From: Diphasiastrum complanatum
Lineage: Eukaryota > Streptophyta > Lycopodiopsida > Lycopodiales > Lycopodiaceae
Length of the DNA: 64,000 nt
Assembly: GCA_029204225.1 (NCBI GenBank)
Contig: CM055111.1
Location: 13,020,697 to 13,084,696, forward strand
Direction: 5' to 3'
Every line of letters starts with the position of its first letter. Within the stretch, counting starts at the first letter, position 1. The notes beneath the pieces were generated by a model. It was given only the letters and a program-made list of their open reading frames with translations, made no database searches and was not told the origin of the DNA. Below are positions 9,778 to 38,699 of the stretch, piece after piece. The translations under genes were made by a program, and so were the position numbers.

Positions 9778-10500
9778 TATTAATGTCTTTTCCATGCCAA
9801 AAGGCATATAAGACCATGGAAGTACATATCAAGTGTGTTTCACCAAGATGGATCAGTGTCGTGAGTGTAAAACTAAAACTACTAACTCAAGGTACTATCT
9901 AAAAACCTATGAGAAGATAAATAGCAAATCTTTTGCTTTCTGGCGGGCCTGTTTTTGTTCTTGTGCTTGTACGAAAGTTAGATCTTCATCCAAGAAAATG
10001 CGAGTATCTTTCAACTTGGCGCTCAACGATGGAGAGCATCTCTCCTATGTGCTCATGATGAGAAGCGGATAACTAATGTTTTCGCGTCTTTCTTGGTGCA
10101 CCAAGCCAGCATCGTTGTGCTGGAGTGAATCCGTCAAAAAAAAAATTGGCTTCCTCAATTGCATCCTGTGAATGTGTTGACCTGGCGTTGAAGATCGGCC
10201 AGAATACGATCCATGTTTTGAATGTGTGGTACCTCAGTGACGTCCCAATACTGGACAATGTGAGCAATCTGCCGGTCCTTCTCTTCCACTTTTGCTTGTA
10301 GTATTTTGACCTGTTCTGGGAGCTGAGCAACCGTCATCTGAAGGATCGATATCTCCCGTAGGCAGCTTAAGCCGTATTCCCATCCGGGAAATGGTGGCAA
10401 TTTTCAAGCCAAAGGGTGTTATATTATATTCAAATACATCCTTTTGAGTAATATTTTGCTTCCTTTTTGGCATATTTATAATGAAGTTTAGCTTTACAAA
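9776..10500 (-). pseudogene. LINE ORF1-only unit with hairpin 3' end
   Basis: The minus strand carries a coiled-coil segment (about 10155-10400: LPEQVKILQAKVEEKDRQI) and then RIFLDEDLTFVQAQEQKQAR near 9950-10010. The latter aligns with IFMDEDLTPIQWTERKKI of the intact ORF1 C-terminal domain. After it come the family 3' UTR text (cacttgatatgtacttcc), the hairpin ATGCCTTTTGGCAT (9807-9794), gaaaagacattaata and a (CT)n tail. Stops and frameshifts make it non-coding. No RT is found between ORF1 and the hairpin, so this is an ORF1-only unit. Confidence 0.6.
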
Positions 10501-10847
10501 ATCCACTTTGTGGAAATAATATTGTCAACTACTTGGATCATCCAAATCATTCACTACCATTAGTTATACTATTCGAATTAAGACGCTTTTCTTTCCAACC
10601 ACTCTATTGACAGGTCAAAGAACCTCATGTTTTCATTCTTTTTTCATTGTAAGGTCACTAAACGAGCATACTAAAACATGCTTCTTGCGATTTGTGTGTG
10701 TATCAAGTCATTAATCTAGCTTTCAATAACTTACATATTTCATCAATTTTTTAGACACCAAGTTATTGTCCTATTAGCTTAGATTTGTATTTTTGTTTTT
10801 GCTTTTTTATGCCTAAACCTAACATCCATAACTCTAAATAGCTAGCA
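10501..10847. other. Unassigned stretch left of a copia element
   Basis: AT-rich, with no coding or repeat similarity that I can identify. The last ~18 bases (gggtcttgcaaatcatca, ending 10865) match the copia LTR end, but the rest does not resemble the 3' LTR at 13567-13960, so the 5' LTR is truncated or highly diverged. Confidence 0.4.
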
Positions 10848-10865
10848 GGGTCTTGCAAATCATCA

Positions 10866-10877
10866 CGGTATCAGAGC
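10866..10877 (+). other. Primer-binding site of copia copy 1
   Basis: CGGTATCAGAGC directly after the LTR end ATCATCA. It differs from the consensus at the first base. Confidence 0.7.
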
Positions 10878-11281
10878 AGGTTGTTGTCTAGCCTGTGAGT
10901 CTGTGAGTGAGAGAAACTTCAGTGCTCGGATTCTTGAGAAGATTCTCATCTTCTACAAGCACCTCAATCTTGAAAGAAGGCGCTTTTGATCTACAGGAGT
11001 CAGATTAGGTTGAGTCTTGCACTGTTGGAGAGCTATTGGCAAGGAGAGTGGGATGATCCAAACACTTTCTAATTCTAGCTGAGTTTTGGGAAGTCTTTCT
11101 GGAGAAACTTACACAAAAGTAGGGCGCACTTTCTATAGGGGCTTCTGGTTTCTATTCCAGTGGGGCTTAGTGCTTGTGCTAGTAAGGCCATACCAAGTGG
11201 CAAAGTCAAAAGCAGGAGCTGAAGGGTTGCCTTAAAGAGACAGTTTGCCGCTCCACATACACCGCAGCAGAAATGGTGTGG

Positions 11282-11699
11282 CTAAGCAGAAAACAGGTCT
11301 ATAGTTGAGTGTGCGAGGAGCATGCTCAAGGCAAAGGGGTTGCCAAATTCTTTTTGGGCGGAAGCGGTAGCAACTGCTGTTTTTCTATTCAATAGAAGCC
11401 CAACCAAAGCGATTGAAGGAATCACGCCTGAAGAAGCGTATAGTGGCAACAAGCCCAAAGTGGGCAGCCTACGAGTATTTGGGTGTACGGCATATGCACA
11501 TATACCAAAGAACTTGCGGAAGATACGTGATGCAAAATCCATGAAGTGTATCTTCCTTGGGTATAGTGAAGGCGAGAAAGCCTATGTGCTATATGATCTC
11601 GAAAACAAAAAGAAGATCCTAAGTCGAGACATCATCTTTGATGAAGAATATCACCCAAGATACAGGAGCAGGAGAAAGATGGAACTTCTGAGTTTCTAA
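11282..11699 (+). pseudogene. Copia integrase C-terminal part
   Basis: The frame 11322-11699 encodes [20 protein letters not shown], then [18 protein letters not shown] and [18 protein letters not shown]. This is the classic segment after the integrase core in copia polyproteins, with the GKKP/RVFGC-type boxes. The D,D(35)E core upstream is deleted. The open frame breaks after VIFDEEYHP-like text at about 11695. Confidence 0.85.
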
Positions 11700-11940
11700 C
11701 CTTGATTGATTCCACGGATGAGGATCCTAGTCAAGAGTCCTGTGAGCTCAAGTGAAAGAGCAACAACAGGAAACCGAACATACTAGTTCAAGACCTCTTT
11801 TTGGCCAAGTACCAGAAATTGAAATTGGGGACTAACGGAAGACTAAGACAGTACCATGGGATACGTGGTCACCATCCACATCGCCTACCACTAGGAAGAA
11901 GCTACCTAGGTGGTATTGGGAAACAATCAAAGAGGGTCAA

Positions 11941-12990
11941 ATGACGGAAGAAGGAGAGAGCAGTGAACAGGGTGCCAGAAGATCTCTTAGGTCTCATGAG
12001 AGACAAAAGACTAACTTTGCTCTTATGTCCACTATTCTGGATGCAGATGAGCCACAGTTCTTTCACGAAGTCGTGAAGGAAAAGGTATGGCAACATGCCA
12101 TGCAGGAGTACGACTCCATTGTCGAGAATGACACATGGGAGCTCACTACATTGCCAGAAGCGAAGCAACCAATAGGTTGCAAGTCGGTCTATAAGACCAA
12201 GTTTCATGCCAATGGAACAGCGGACAAGTACAAGGCAAGGTTGGTGGCGAAAGGCTATGCCCAGCAGGAGGGGCTAGACTATGATGAGACATTCGCACCT
12301 GTTGCTAAGATGACATCTATCAGGACCGTTTTGGCCTTAACCTCATATTTTGCTTGGGATGTCCATCAAATGGATGTCAAGAGCCTTCCTTAATGGGCAC
12401 CTACAGGAGGAGGTTTACATGGAACAACCGCAGGGGTTTGAGATAACAAGGAGAATTTGGTATGCAGGCTTAGAAAAGCCTTGTATGGGCTCAAACAGGT
12501 GCCAAGGGGTTGGTGTAGCCAAATTCCCAATACTTTGAAAGGCAAGGGTTTGAAAAGAGTAAGTTTGATTGCAATCTTTATGTCTTCAGGGAAGGAGAAG
12601 ACTTTGTTGTTGTTGTGCTCTATGTGGATGATGTACTCATCACAGGAAGCGATAAGAAGCTTATTGCTTGTGTTAAGAAAAATCTTTCTAGTGAGTTTGA
12701 GATGAAAGATTTAGGTTTGCTACACTATTACCTAGGAGTTGAGGTTTGGAAAGGGAAGCGTTGTCTTTTTATCTCACAGGCAAAGTATGCACAGAAATTA
12801 TTGAAGAGGTTTAACATGCAAGAAAGCACACCAATTAGCACACCCATGGATGCAAGCAACAAGCCATCAAGAGATGATGGTCCAGCATTTCCAGATGAGA
12901 CTCTCTCTCTCGCCAATTGGTGGGCAGCCTGATTTACCTTACTACCACCAGGCCAGATATTGCTTATGCGGTTGGGATCACAAGTCAATT
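11941..12990 (+). pseudogene. Copia reverse transcriptase, frameshifted
   Basis: The segments are in order but in three frames: KYKARLVAKGYAQQEGLDYD with ETFAPVAKMTSIRTVLA, HQMDVKS.., then NGHLQEEVYMEQPQGFE, LRKALYGLKQ, the catalytic LYVDDVLITGS (near 12616) and EMKDLGLLHYYLGVEV. At least three frameshifts separate them (near 12385, 12455 and 12610). A near-identical order with fewer breaks is at 40045-41570. Confidence 0.9.
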
Positions 12991-13551
12991 CATAAGCCTA
13001 CCGAAGCACATTGGAAGGCAGCCAAGTGGATCCTACGATATGTGAGAGGGACGATGACTTATGGGATTGGATACACTGATGATGAAGACCTTCAGCTGGA
13101 AGGTTATTCAGATTCTGATTGGGCAAGTGATAGAGATGATCGGAGATCGATGACAGTTCAGGGGCTATATCATGGTGCAGCAAGAAGCAGCCTACTATTG
13201 CCCTATCATCTACCGAAGCTGAGTACAGGACGACTACGAGGTCCGCCTGTGAAGCCATTTGGTTACGCCGTCTACTTGAGGATATGCAGATTGCTCAAGT
13301 AAGACCTACATTATTGCATTGTGATAACCAAAGTTGCATTCAGCTTGCGAAAAATCCAGTTTAGCATGCACGGACGAAGCACATAGAGGTGGACTCATAC
13401 GGGAGAAAGTGCACAGTGGGGAGATCGAGCTAGTTTATTGCGACACCAATGACCAAATAGCTGATATTTTTACTAAACCACTTAATAAAGATAAGTTTGA
13501 AAAGTTCAGAGCTTTGCTGGCTGTCAATTTGAATAAAATTGCCATTAAGAG
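12991..13551 (+). pseudogene. Copia RNase H, degenerate
   Basis: It reads TEAHWKAAKWILRYVRGTMT, YSDSDWASDRDDRRSMT and later NDQIADIFTKPLNKDKFEK. This covers the RNase H domain from the DxDW box to the C-terminus that precedes the purine tract. Frameshifts around 13160-13340 disrupt it. Confidence 0.85.
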
Positions 13552-13564
13552 GGGGGGGGGGGGG
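13552..13564 (+). other. Polypurine tract expanded to a G run (copia copy 1)
   Basis: Thirteen Gs follow attaaga and precede the LTR start TGTTGAAG at 13567. The related copy at 41904-41937 has an even longer run. Confidence 0.8.
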
Positions 13565-13566
13565 TT

Positions 13567-13960
13567 TGTTGAAGAGTAATGCCCTTTGGCTAGGCACTAA
13601 TTAAGTTTAAGTTGTACATAACTCATGGGGCATGTTATTAATTAAATACATGAGAACCCCCTTTTGTGAGTTGAGTGAATTAGTTCAAGTGGCCCACTTG
13701 GCCAAGTAGCTCACTCCTATGGTTGACACCAAGACTTTCTATGCATGTATCTGAGGTGCTTGCCTCACAAGGGACTTGGAGGACCCACGCCCTCCTCTCT
13801 CTCTCTAGCAATTCATTTCTTCTTCTAACTTTTGGTGTTGTGAGGTGGTTATGCAATTCTCCTTGTATGTGATGTTTTCCATAGCTAAGTTTCTCAAGCT
13901 TTCATAGTTGATCTAGTATTGAAGTTAAGATACTCCATAGCTGGGTCTTGCGAATCATCA
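13567..13960 (+). repeat. 3' LTR of copia copy 1
   Basis: Starts TGTTGAAGAG, ends GAATCATCA, 394 bp. It closely matches 41945-42348, which shows that the two elements belong to one family. A CT-rich leader-like segment (cctcctctctctctctag) lies near 13790-13806. Confidence 0.85.
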
Positions 13961-15123
13961 TGCTATGTCACCCGCCTCAATGTTTTGTTTCTAAAAGTGG
14001 GAACCTCCACGGAGGATCCTTTTGATCATCTTCAGAAAATTGTGCAGGAATTTATGACAAAAGGGGAAATACTGATAGCAGGACACATCTATGCTGGAAA
14101 GACAAAAGAGGCACCTATAAAAGTATAAGGCAAGGATCGAATTCGGATACAAGAAGCATGCAGACTTATGCAGATGAAAGCGATGGCAATGCTTTCGTCA
14201 AGGTCATCAAAAAGATAAAGCAAACTACAGCAATGATTCAGCACCTGATCCTGTTTTGTAGATTTTTTTTATCTCCAGATGGATAATGCATCTCAGTTTC
14301 CAAGGGGAGCGTTAACCTAGGACCAAAGAAACTTTGAATGCCAAGCTAACCACCTGAGCCGGCCGCGTTGGATGTCCAGATGGATACTGAAGAGTATAAA
14401 ATTACAGGATAGGGGAAAAGCTCCTTGAGTAGCCTCGCATGCCAACTCTTTTTTCTCTGAAAGAGCTGGGAATTGGGTGACAGACTTTTGACGAATTTTA
14501 GATCAGGAACCTATTCTATTATTAAGTTCTCACTTTCTTATAAACAGGGCACAAAGAAAAGAGAAACACAACTTTCCCTCTGTTTGGATTATCTCCTAGC
14601 TGGCCTATAGGCATGGTTTGAAAGATATTGGGAGAAAGTACGAGCTTTCTCTTATGAGAAATTGTGATCCAACTCAAAGAGTTTGCAAATGTTTAACTTT
14701 GAAAGAGCGGGAATATCATGGGGACTAGTTATAGGGCCATAGAGAAAACAGAAAAAACTATTCCAGTAACCGTATATGCTGTGCTATCCTGCCAGATAAG
14801 CTTATTATTCAACATGTCTAGATCAAGAGGTGGTTCACCCCAGCCATAAAATACAATCTCCATGTGGTTCTTATATGGCATTATCCTTCTACATGTGCTA
14901 ATGTTTCAACAAGCAATGAGCTGTCCTGTTCACCTCAGAAGATACACCTTTTCCACCTAATGCAGAAAGAACAAACTGTTTACTCAATCAATTGATTGTG
15001 TTTCTCGGAAACTTACTACTTGTTTCTTATCAATATAAAAACTGCTTGCACGTCGAATATATTACCCATGTACCAACTATGAAAGAGATCAGGAAATTAG
15101 CCACAGGAAGATGCATCCACTAC
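13961..15123. other. Intron-like stretch next to BAG6-like exon 11
   Basis: No coding similarity on either strand beyond small chance frames. The only feature I can support is a tRNA-like SINE head on the minus strand at 14300-14372. It lies just downstream (minus strand) of the donor of exon 11. Confidence 0.5.
14300..14372 (-). mobile_element. tRNA-derived SINE head (A and B boxes)
   Basis: The minus strand reads GGCTCAGGTGGTTAGCTTGG (D-arm / A box), then about 20 bases, then GGTCCTAGGTTAACGCTCCC (T-arm / B box). Order and spacing are close to a tRNA gene, but the anticodon arm does not fold well. I take it as the 5' head of an old SINE whose body runs left; the 3' end is not recognisable. 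Confidence 0.4.
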
Positions 15124-33415
<18,292 letters not shown>

Positions 33416-33499
33416 GCTGTGACTTGAAGAGTGCAGGCTTGATTCAAAAATTGAAAAATGTTTCCCAAATGAGAAGCTTCACCACAACTTTATCTGGAT
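33416..33499 (-). other. BAG6: BAG6-like 5' UTR exon (continuous with coding exon 1)
   Basis: A strong acceptor (ctttcttttttgcag) lies just upstream on the minus strand, so the coding exon has an 84-base leader and the transcript starts further right. One possible upstream exon ends at GATGCTGAG|GTATAA near 34018; the better candidate for the first exon is 48569-48745. Confidence 0.6.
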
Positions 33500-34918
33500 C
33501 TGCAAAAAAGAAAGACATCATATACACAAGTACTCAACTCCTCACCGCTTGGAAAGTCAACTGATACTTTGGCTAATGTTCAGCCATGTATAGAAAGCTT
33601 ATGACTGGTCATATCTCTCATAAATGTAAAGGAAACATACAGCCTGAAAAAATCCTGCTCAATATAGACCACTACGATGTTCACACTCACTTCTTTGAAT
33701 ATGCTACCATTGTATGACCTACCTGACAGCACCAATATCATCATATATGGATGACATATTGAGGCCTGCAATGATACTTAGACAAGTGTGGCTAACAGTC
33801 CTGTATAAGATGTGATGTTTTCATAGTGAGCACTTGCTCCTAACATGAATAATTACTGTCACCTCTATCAGTCATAATGGATGACTGAAAAGGTCCTACT
33901 TACAGCATCTCAAAGAAGTACAAAACTAACAATAATCAAACTTCATGATGGTATCTGAGATCAAGTGTCTTTAGCAATGCCATGATTAAAGCAAACATAA
34001 TGTAAGGCATTTTATACCTCAGCATCCTCCTCTCCAGTGGATGCAAAAGACTGACTCATAAACCAAAATAGGTTCATGCTTCACAAAAACTAGCAAATAC
34101 ACACAGGAAGTTCAGATAAAGGCTAGTTGTTCAGTTAGCCTTTGACAAATTCCTGGACTATGGTATTATCACACAAGGGTCTTCTTTTTATTTGATTAAG
34201 GGCACTGAAATTGCCAAGAAAATATAACTTCTGTCAGAGAACATAAGAACCATAACAGAAATCCCTTTCTATTTATATTAGCAAGTTGGAAAAAAATAGC
34301 AGGAGTCTTCTAGCCCTTCGGTTACATGGTCTTAGAAACAAATACTCGATTGAAACATCAGTCCATTTGGAAAGACAAAAGCTGCAAAACATACAAAGAT
34401 ACTTGCGCCAAGATATGCCGAAATGCAGAGTTCACGCTATATGCAAAGGATATTGCACGGATATTTGTACCACAGAAGTAGAAACTTTTCACAGACCAAA
34501 TAGCCTCTTCACTACTGATGTGAATGTAAAAACTTTACCAAAGTTGCAGAACACAGCATATCGAAGTTGTATCATGAAAACTGGCACTGAAACTTTTAGA
34601 GATGTTAGAAAAAAATACCTCCTATCAAAAATTGAGCATAAGAACTTCTATATTTCACCTGATATTATCCAAATGGAGTTGGAATTTTCTTTCATTCAGT
34701 CTCAGATTCATCTTTCTTTCTGCAGAAGACCAGCACGGATACAGGATACAAAAACATGGGAAATGATCCACATTCCACACATGCCCCATGAGAATGATCA
34801 ATACGTCATAAAAACCCAAGGAGTGGGCCAAGTACATGAGTCTGACAGATGGACAATGGACTCACAAAGTCATGTGACATGAAAATTAACCCTGAATCCC
34901 TATGACTCCAAGGCACAT
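33500..34918 (-). other. Upstream intron/5' region, no secure feature
   Basis: The plus-strand frame of 198 codons at 34286-34882 has no recognisable motif. A possible non-coding exon end (GCTGAG|GTATAA) near 34018 on the minus strand is the only gene-like signal. Confidence 0.35.
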
Positions 34919-35036
34919 GATCAGATGAAGCCTCCTCGTCACTGTCACCAGTGGACGAGTAGGAAGATAGGGAATCCTCCTCAAGGATGAGATGCTGTCT
35001 CCCTGAACCTCTGCCTCTGCCTCTACCTTTGCCTCT
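34919..35036 (-). CDS. Possible exon with RG repeat and acidic stretch, unassigned
   Basis: On the minus strand after atgattatgtag a frame reads GKGRGRGRGSGRQHLILEED, then SLSSYSSTGDSDEEASSD. The RG run and the acidic serine tract are typical of nucleic-acid-binding proteins, but no clear donor or neighbouring exon was found. The DNA is a simple cctctg repeat, so it may be chance. Confidence 0.2.
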
Positions 35037-35299
35037 ACATAATCATTTAAAATCCAGCTACAATTTATAGAAGGAAGCAACGCTTTAATTTCCATGTAGC
35101 ACACAAAACTGGAAGATTCGGATAACAATTACAAGAATGACAAAAAATCTAGATGATATTTAATTACACTCATAGTTGAAAGCAAACAAGCGTTATATGT
35201 TCCCCCTAGAGAATGGACGTCATTCAATAATTATTCCAAATAGAATTTCTTGCAAACAAATACAAAATTGTTTGAGCATTTATCCACATACGAAAAGAC

Positions 35300-37130
35300 A
35301 AAATACCTATGAAACTTATGAAGAAGAACTTCCTCCTCATTAGAAAATGAAGCACGAGTATTAGAAGATGGAACTGATGATACTTTTTTCAAATTCTAAG
35401 TCAATTGAATTACAACTTTAGCTTTCCATTCTAATAACAAACCATGGACTCCAAAAGATACTTCAATATAGTTAATGAACTTATTGATACTCGCAAGTAT
35501 AGATTTTGACACGCAAGCATCTACTAAAAGATGAGGATGAGGGAATGATTGATGTATCTGCAATAACAATATGACCTAAAGAAGGATCCCAAAACTTCGA
35601 AAAAAGGGAGTATTAACATATTTCCAAGCAACCACTGGATGATTCCAAATTTTCTTCACACAAGGAGGAAGAGCATTCATAACTTCAAGCTTTCTAATAA
35701 TAGAGCTCAAACTAATCTTGCCAAGGTTAGGCGAAGTAAAAATTGTGATGAGTAGATCTTTACTAGAGGTGAAAAGTTTAGTTTTAACATTAGCTTTGGA
35801 TTTATAAAGCAACTTAAATTGATAAAAGTGAGAATGTGAATACCAAGATCTTGACAAGACATATGTTCTAAAGTATAGAGCAACCGAACAAGGTTCTCAG
35901 GATTGTATCTACTAAAAATATCAAGGGAGAACTTAGCCAAAGACATAACATGATCCAAATAAAGTAACCTCCTTGTGTAATCTCTATAAGCAAACGTTCT
36001 AGAGAACATTACTAGGGGGCAAAAAGTTAGGAGTATTAAGAGTAGGATGAGGACAAGGAGAGGAGAGGAGGAGGTGTGATCACACCTTGTGGAATGTAGC
36101 AATCTAGAGGAGGAGGTAGATGATGTGATATAGGTCTCCAAACTTTCAGACCATTGAGAACGTAAGGGGTAATGTTTTTAGGCTTAGAGTGGGCTCTCCA
36201 TAACATGGAAGTTTTTTTGGCAACTTTTTCGTAACTTGGACTTACCCTCACGATTACAACCTCTAGGAAAAAAGGAGTGAAGAGTTCTCATCCAAAAAAG
36301 TTCACGAAGCCACGCTACCTTTAAAAATTCTTTAGAATTAGAAAAGTTTCCAAAACGTGCTCAATGGGAAAGACCCTAAAAGGCTCAAAACCACATTTGG
36401 CTATAGCAATATACAAAGGTTTTAACTCTTCTTTAAGAAACTTAGAGCTATGCACTCTTCTAGTTCTGATATGGTTATTCGTATGATGAGTACTAACAAG
36501 CTAGAAGGGCCTTCTCCAAAATTATAAAGTTTATTCAAATTACATCTAGACAAACCTTTCTCTATAATTTGTACCATTTTTTTGCTGCTTCAATTTTTTT
36601 TTGTTTGAACCCTACCGTTGTGGATGAGCGTGGCTACTAGCAAAACAAAGGGGTAAAGGGATGGAAGAGCAAACCTCTGAAGTGTTGATAGTAGGAGAGC
36701 AAAAGATTATATTAAATTAGTCTTGACCACACCCCTCATTTGTTTACCATGGCTGTTGTAAAGCGATGAGGTACCTAAATAGGTCCGCATGTTACACTTG
36801 ACTGACGATAGCATGTGATCAAGATCAGTGCCCGCGACTTCTTGAAGTAACACTACTTGACTCCCTCTCACACTGAAAGTCTTCTTCGTGAAACTAACCA
36901 AAAAGCCCTTGATCCTAAAAGGACCCAAAGAAATGAAACTTCATGTGAGTATGGTTCAAACTTTAATATGGTGAGGCAAGTTAATTGGACCATAAGAGAG
37001 TCAATCACACGAAATTTTTTCGGAAAAGATTTTGTAGAATTTGCGTAAATGACTCTTGGTGGTAAATTACAAGAACCACCAAAGGGCCAGATGTACAAAT
37101 TTCTTTACAAGAGGCAAAAATTAACATAAA
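35300..37130 (-). pseudogene. Degenerate LINE-like element (second family)
   Basis: Reading the minus strand from the right, 36928-36707 resembles the N-terminal part of an APE endonuclease (SQVVLLQEVAGTD, then GKQMRGVVKTN). Further down (about 35860-35600), text such as MNALPPCVKKIWNHPVVAWK resembles the part of plant LINE ORF2 between endonuclease and RT. All frames are broken and no RT catalytic motif was seen. Similarity is by eye only. Confidence 0.3.
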
Positions 37131-37639
37131 ACTTACTTTATGAATTGATACCATCAAGAACAAGAACCTAAGCTTGAACATTAAGGAAAATTGAAATATT
37201 TATCTAATGAAGCGCAACCAAGAAAAACTTGACTACAACTATACATGAAGGAATTTTGTTTTTATTTTTATCACTAAAGGAGTAACCAATATGGAAAGTT
37301 GAAGTAGAGCATCAATTAACCTAAAAAATAATTTTCCAAATTAGACTTTAAATATGTAAAGCAAATACTTAGAAGAGAACCAGAAAAGGTACAACACAAC
37401 TTCTTAATAGGCAATCAATCATAAACTCAAACAAACTTTAAAAACTTTTTGAAACACGAGCTAGGTAGAGGAAAGGAGAATATCTAGGTGAACTAGAAGC
37501 AAGTGATTGACCCTAATAAGCAATAGACTAAGAACTCAAACAAAGTTCCAAAAAAAAGGGGGGAGAGGGAGCCATAAAATTATTACGAAACAACGATAAC
37601 CTTACCAACATGACATCAAGTAAGAAATGTTAGTTTTGA

Positions 37640-38300
37640 TTAGTAGAATATCAGATTAGTTGTAGGGGCTCTCTTCTAAGGAAGGAAATCTGGGAATCTC
37701 GATCTAAGGTCATGTTCCTTTTCCCAAGTGTCCTCGTCTTCGGAACTTCCTTTCCAACGAACATTGATGAATCGTTTCATTCGCCAACAAACCGTGGTTC
37801 GTGGAAACACTAGCAAACATAGACTTCAGAATGCCCCAAGCTTCCACTACATCCTTTGCAGTGCAAATGTGAGGAATAATGTTGTCTTTGACAGAAAGAT
37901 TGATCACCCTATGAGCCTTATATCTCCTGCTAATGTAGTCCTTCAATTCATGTTCAAATGTAGGTACAAGCTCTCTACCTGTAACTATCTCCCAACAATT
38001 CTTGTCCATCAAGATGTTAGCCATCTTGAACTTCCACACCCTATGGTTTGTGCAATCGAGTCTACAAACTCTCTCCAGGACTAGCCATGCTAAAATATTT
38101 GCTCAAACATAAGCTCAACCTGAAAGGAATCCGAAAGGAAACAACGTCTAGCAACTAAGGTATCACCCCAAACTAGGGTATGTAGCCACTTCAAGGTAAC
38201 CCTTCAGCTCCTGCTTTGACTTTGCCACTTGGCATGGCCTTGCTAGCACAAGCACTAGACCCCACTTGATCATAAACCAAAAGCCCCTACAGCACTTTTT
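37640..38300 (-). pseudogene. Inverted copia leader and gag block
   Basis: The minus strand reads leader sequence (tgtaggggcttttggttt ... aagtggcaaagtcaaagcag) that matches the leader of copia copy 1 near 11140-11230. It then opens ATGGCTAGTCCTGGAG and a gag frame (38039-37710) with MWKFKMANILMDKNCWEIV, RRYKAHRVINLSVKD and VVEAWGILKSMF, the UBN2 gag fold. A TAG interrupts it after MASPGESL. The block is head to head with the pol region that starts at about 38700 on the plus strand. Confidence 0.75.
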
Positions 38301-38699
38301 GAGCAAAGCTAACCTGGCGCTAGCTGAGCGCTGACTGTGGCATTGTTGTCTAAACGTGGCGCCTAAGAAAAAGGGGGGTGCCTACGCCCCCCCCCTCTAT
38401 TCACCTCTTCTCCTCCTCCATCATCTGCGATGGAGGGGGATGCTATTTCACCTACAGCAATCCCACCGCTGGCTGCACTAGAAGACTCCCTCGCTGGTGC
38501 ACCCTTATTTTCACCGACAATCTACTTGCTATCACAGAAACGCCTGCAAATCAGCAGTTCACGGTCGATTACACTCCTTCCAAGCCTATTGAGAGTCTTT
38601 ATGCCTATGATATCGGTTTCATCCGAAACGAAATCCTCGACCTTAAGAAACAACTACACACCTTGTTGACAAAGTTGCAGAGGAGCAATCTGGTGGGCT
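38301..38699 (+). other. Junction segment of unknown origin
   Basis: It lies between the inverted gag and pol. A frame starting at 38430 (MEGDAISPTAIPPLAALEDS) and an overlapping one from 38378 contain FIRNEILDLKKQLHTLLTKL. None matches copia gag, so this may be captured sequence or a different element. A C-run (ccccccccc) lies near 38388. Confidence 0.35.

Larger units (their letters stand above)
10848..13960 (+). mobile_element. Ty1/copia retrotransposon, internally deleted (copy 1)
   Basis: The order is the 5' LTR end, a primer-binding site (CGGTATCAGAGC, 10866-10877), a leader, then directly the C-terminal half of integrase, RT, RNase H, a purine tract and a 3' LTR (13567-13960). Gag, protease and the catalytic core of integrase are missing: the leader joins integrase at about 11255. 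A second, longer copy of the same family lies at 38700-42348. Numerous frameshifts and stops mean it is dead. Confidence 0.9.

Noticed and set aside
34286-34882. 198-codon plus-strand ORF
   Set aside because: No recognisable domain, ordinary intron-like composition, and opposite to the host gene. Treated as chance.
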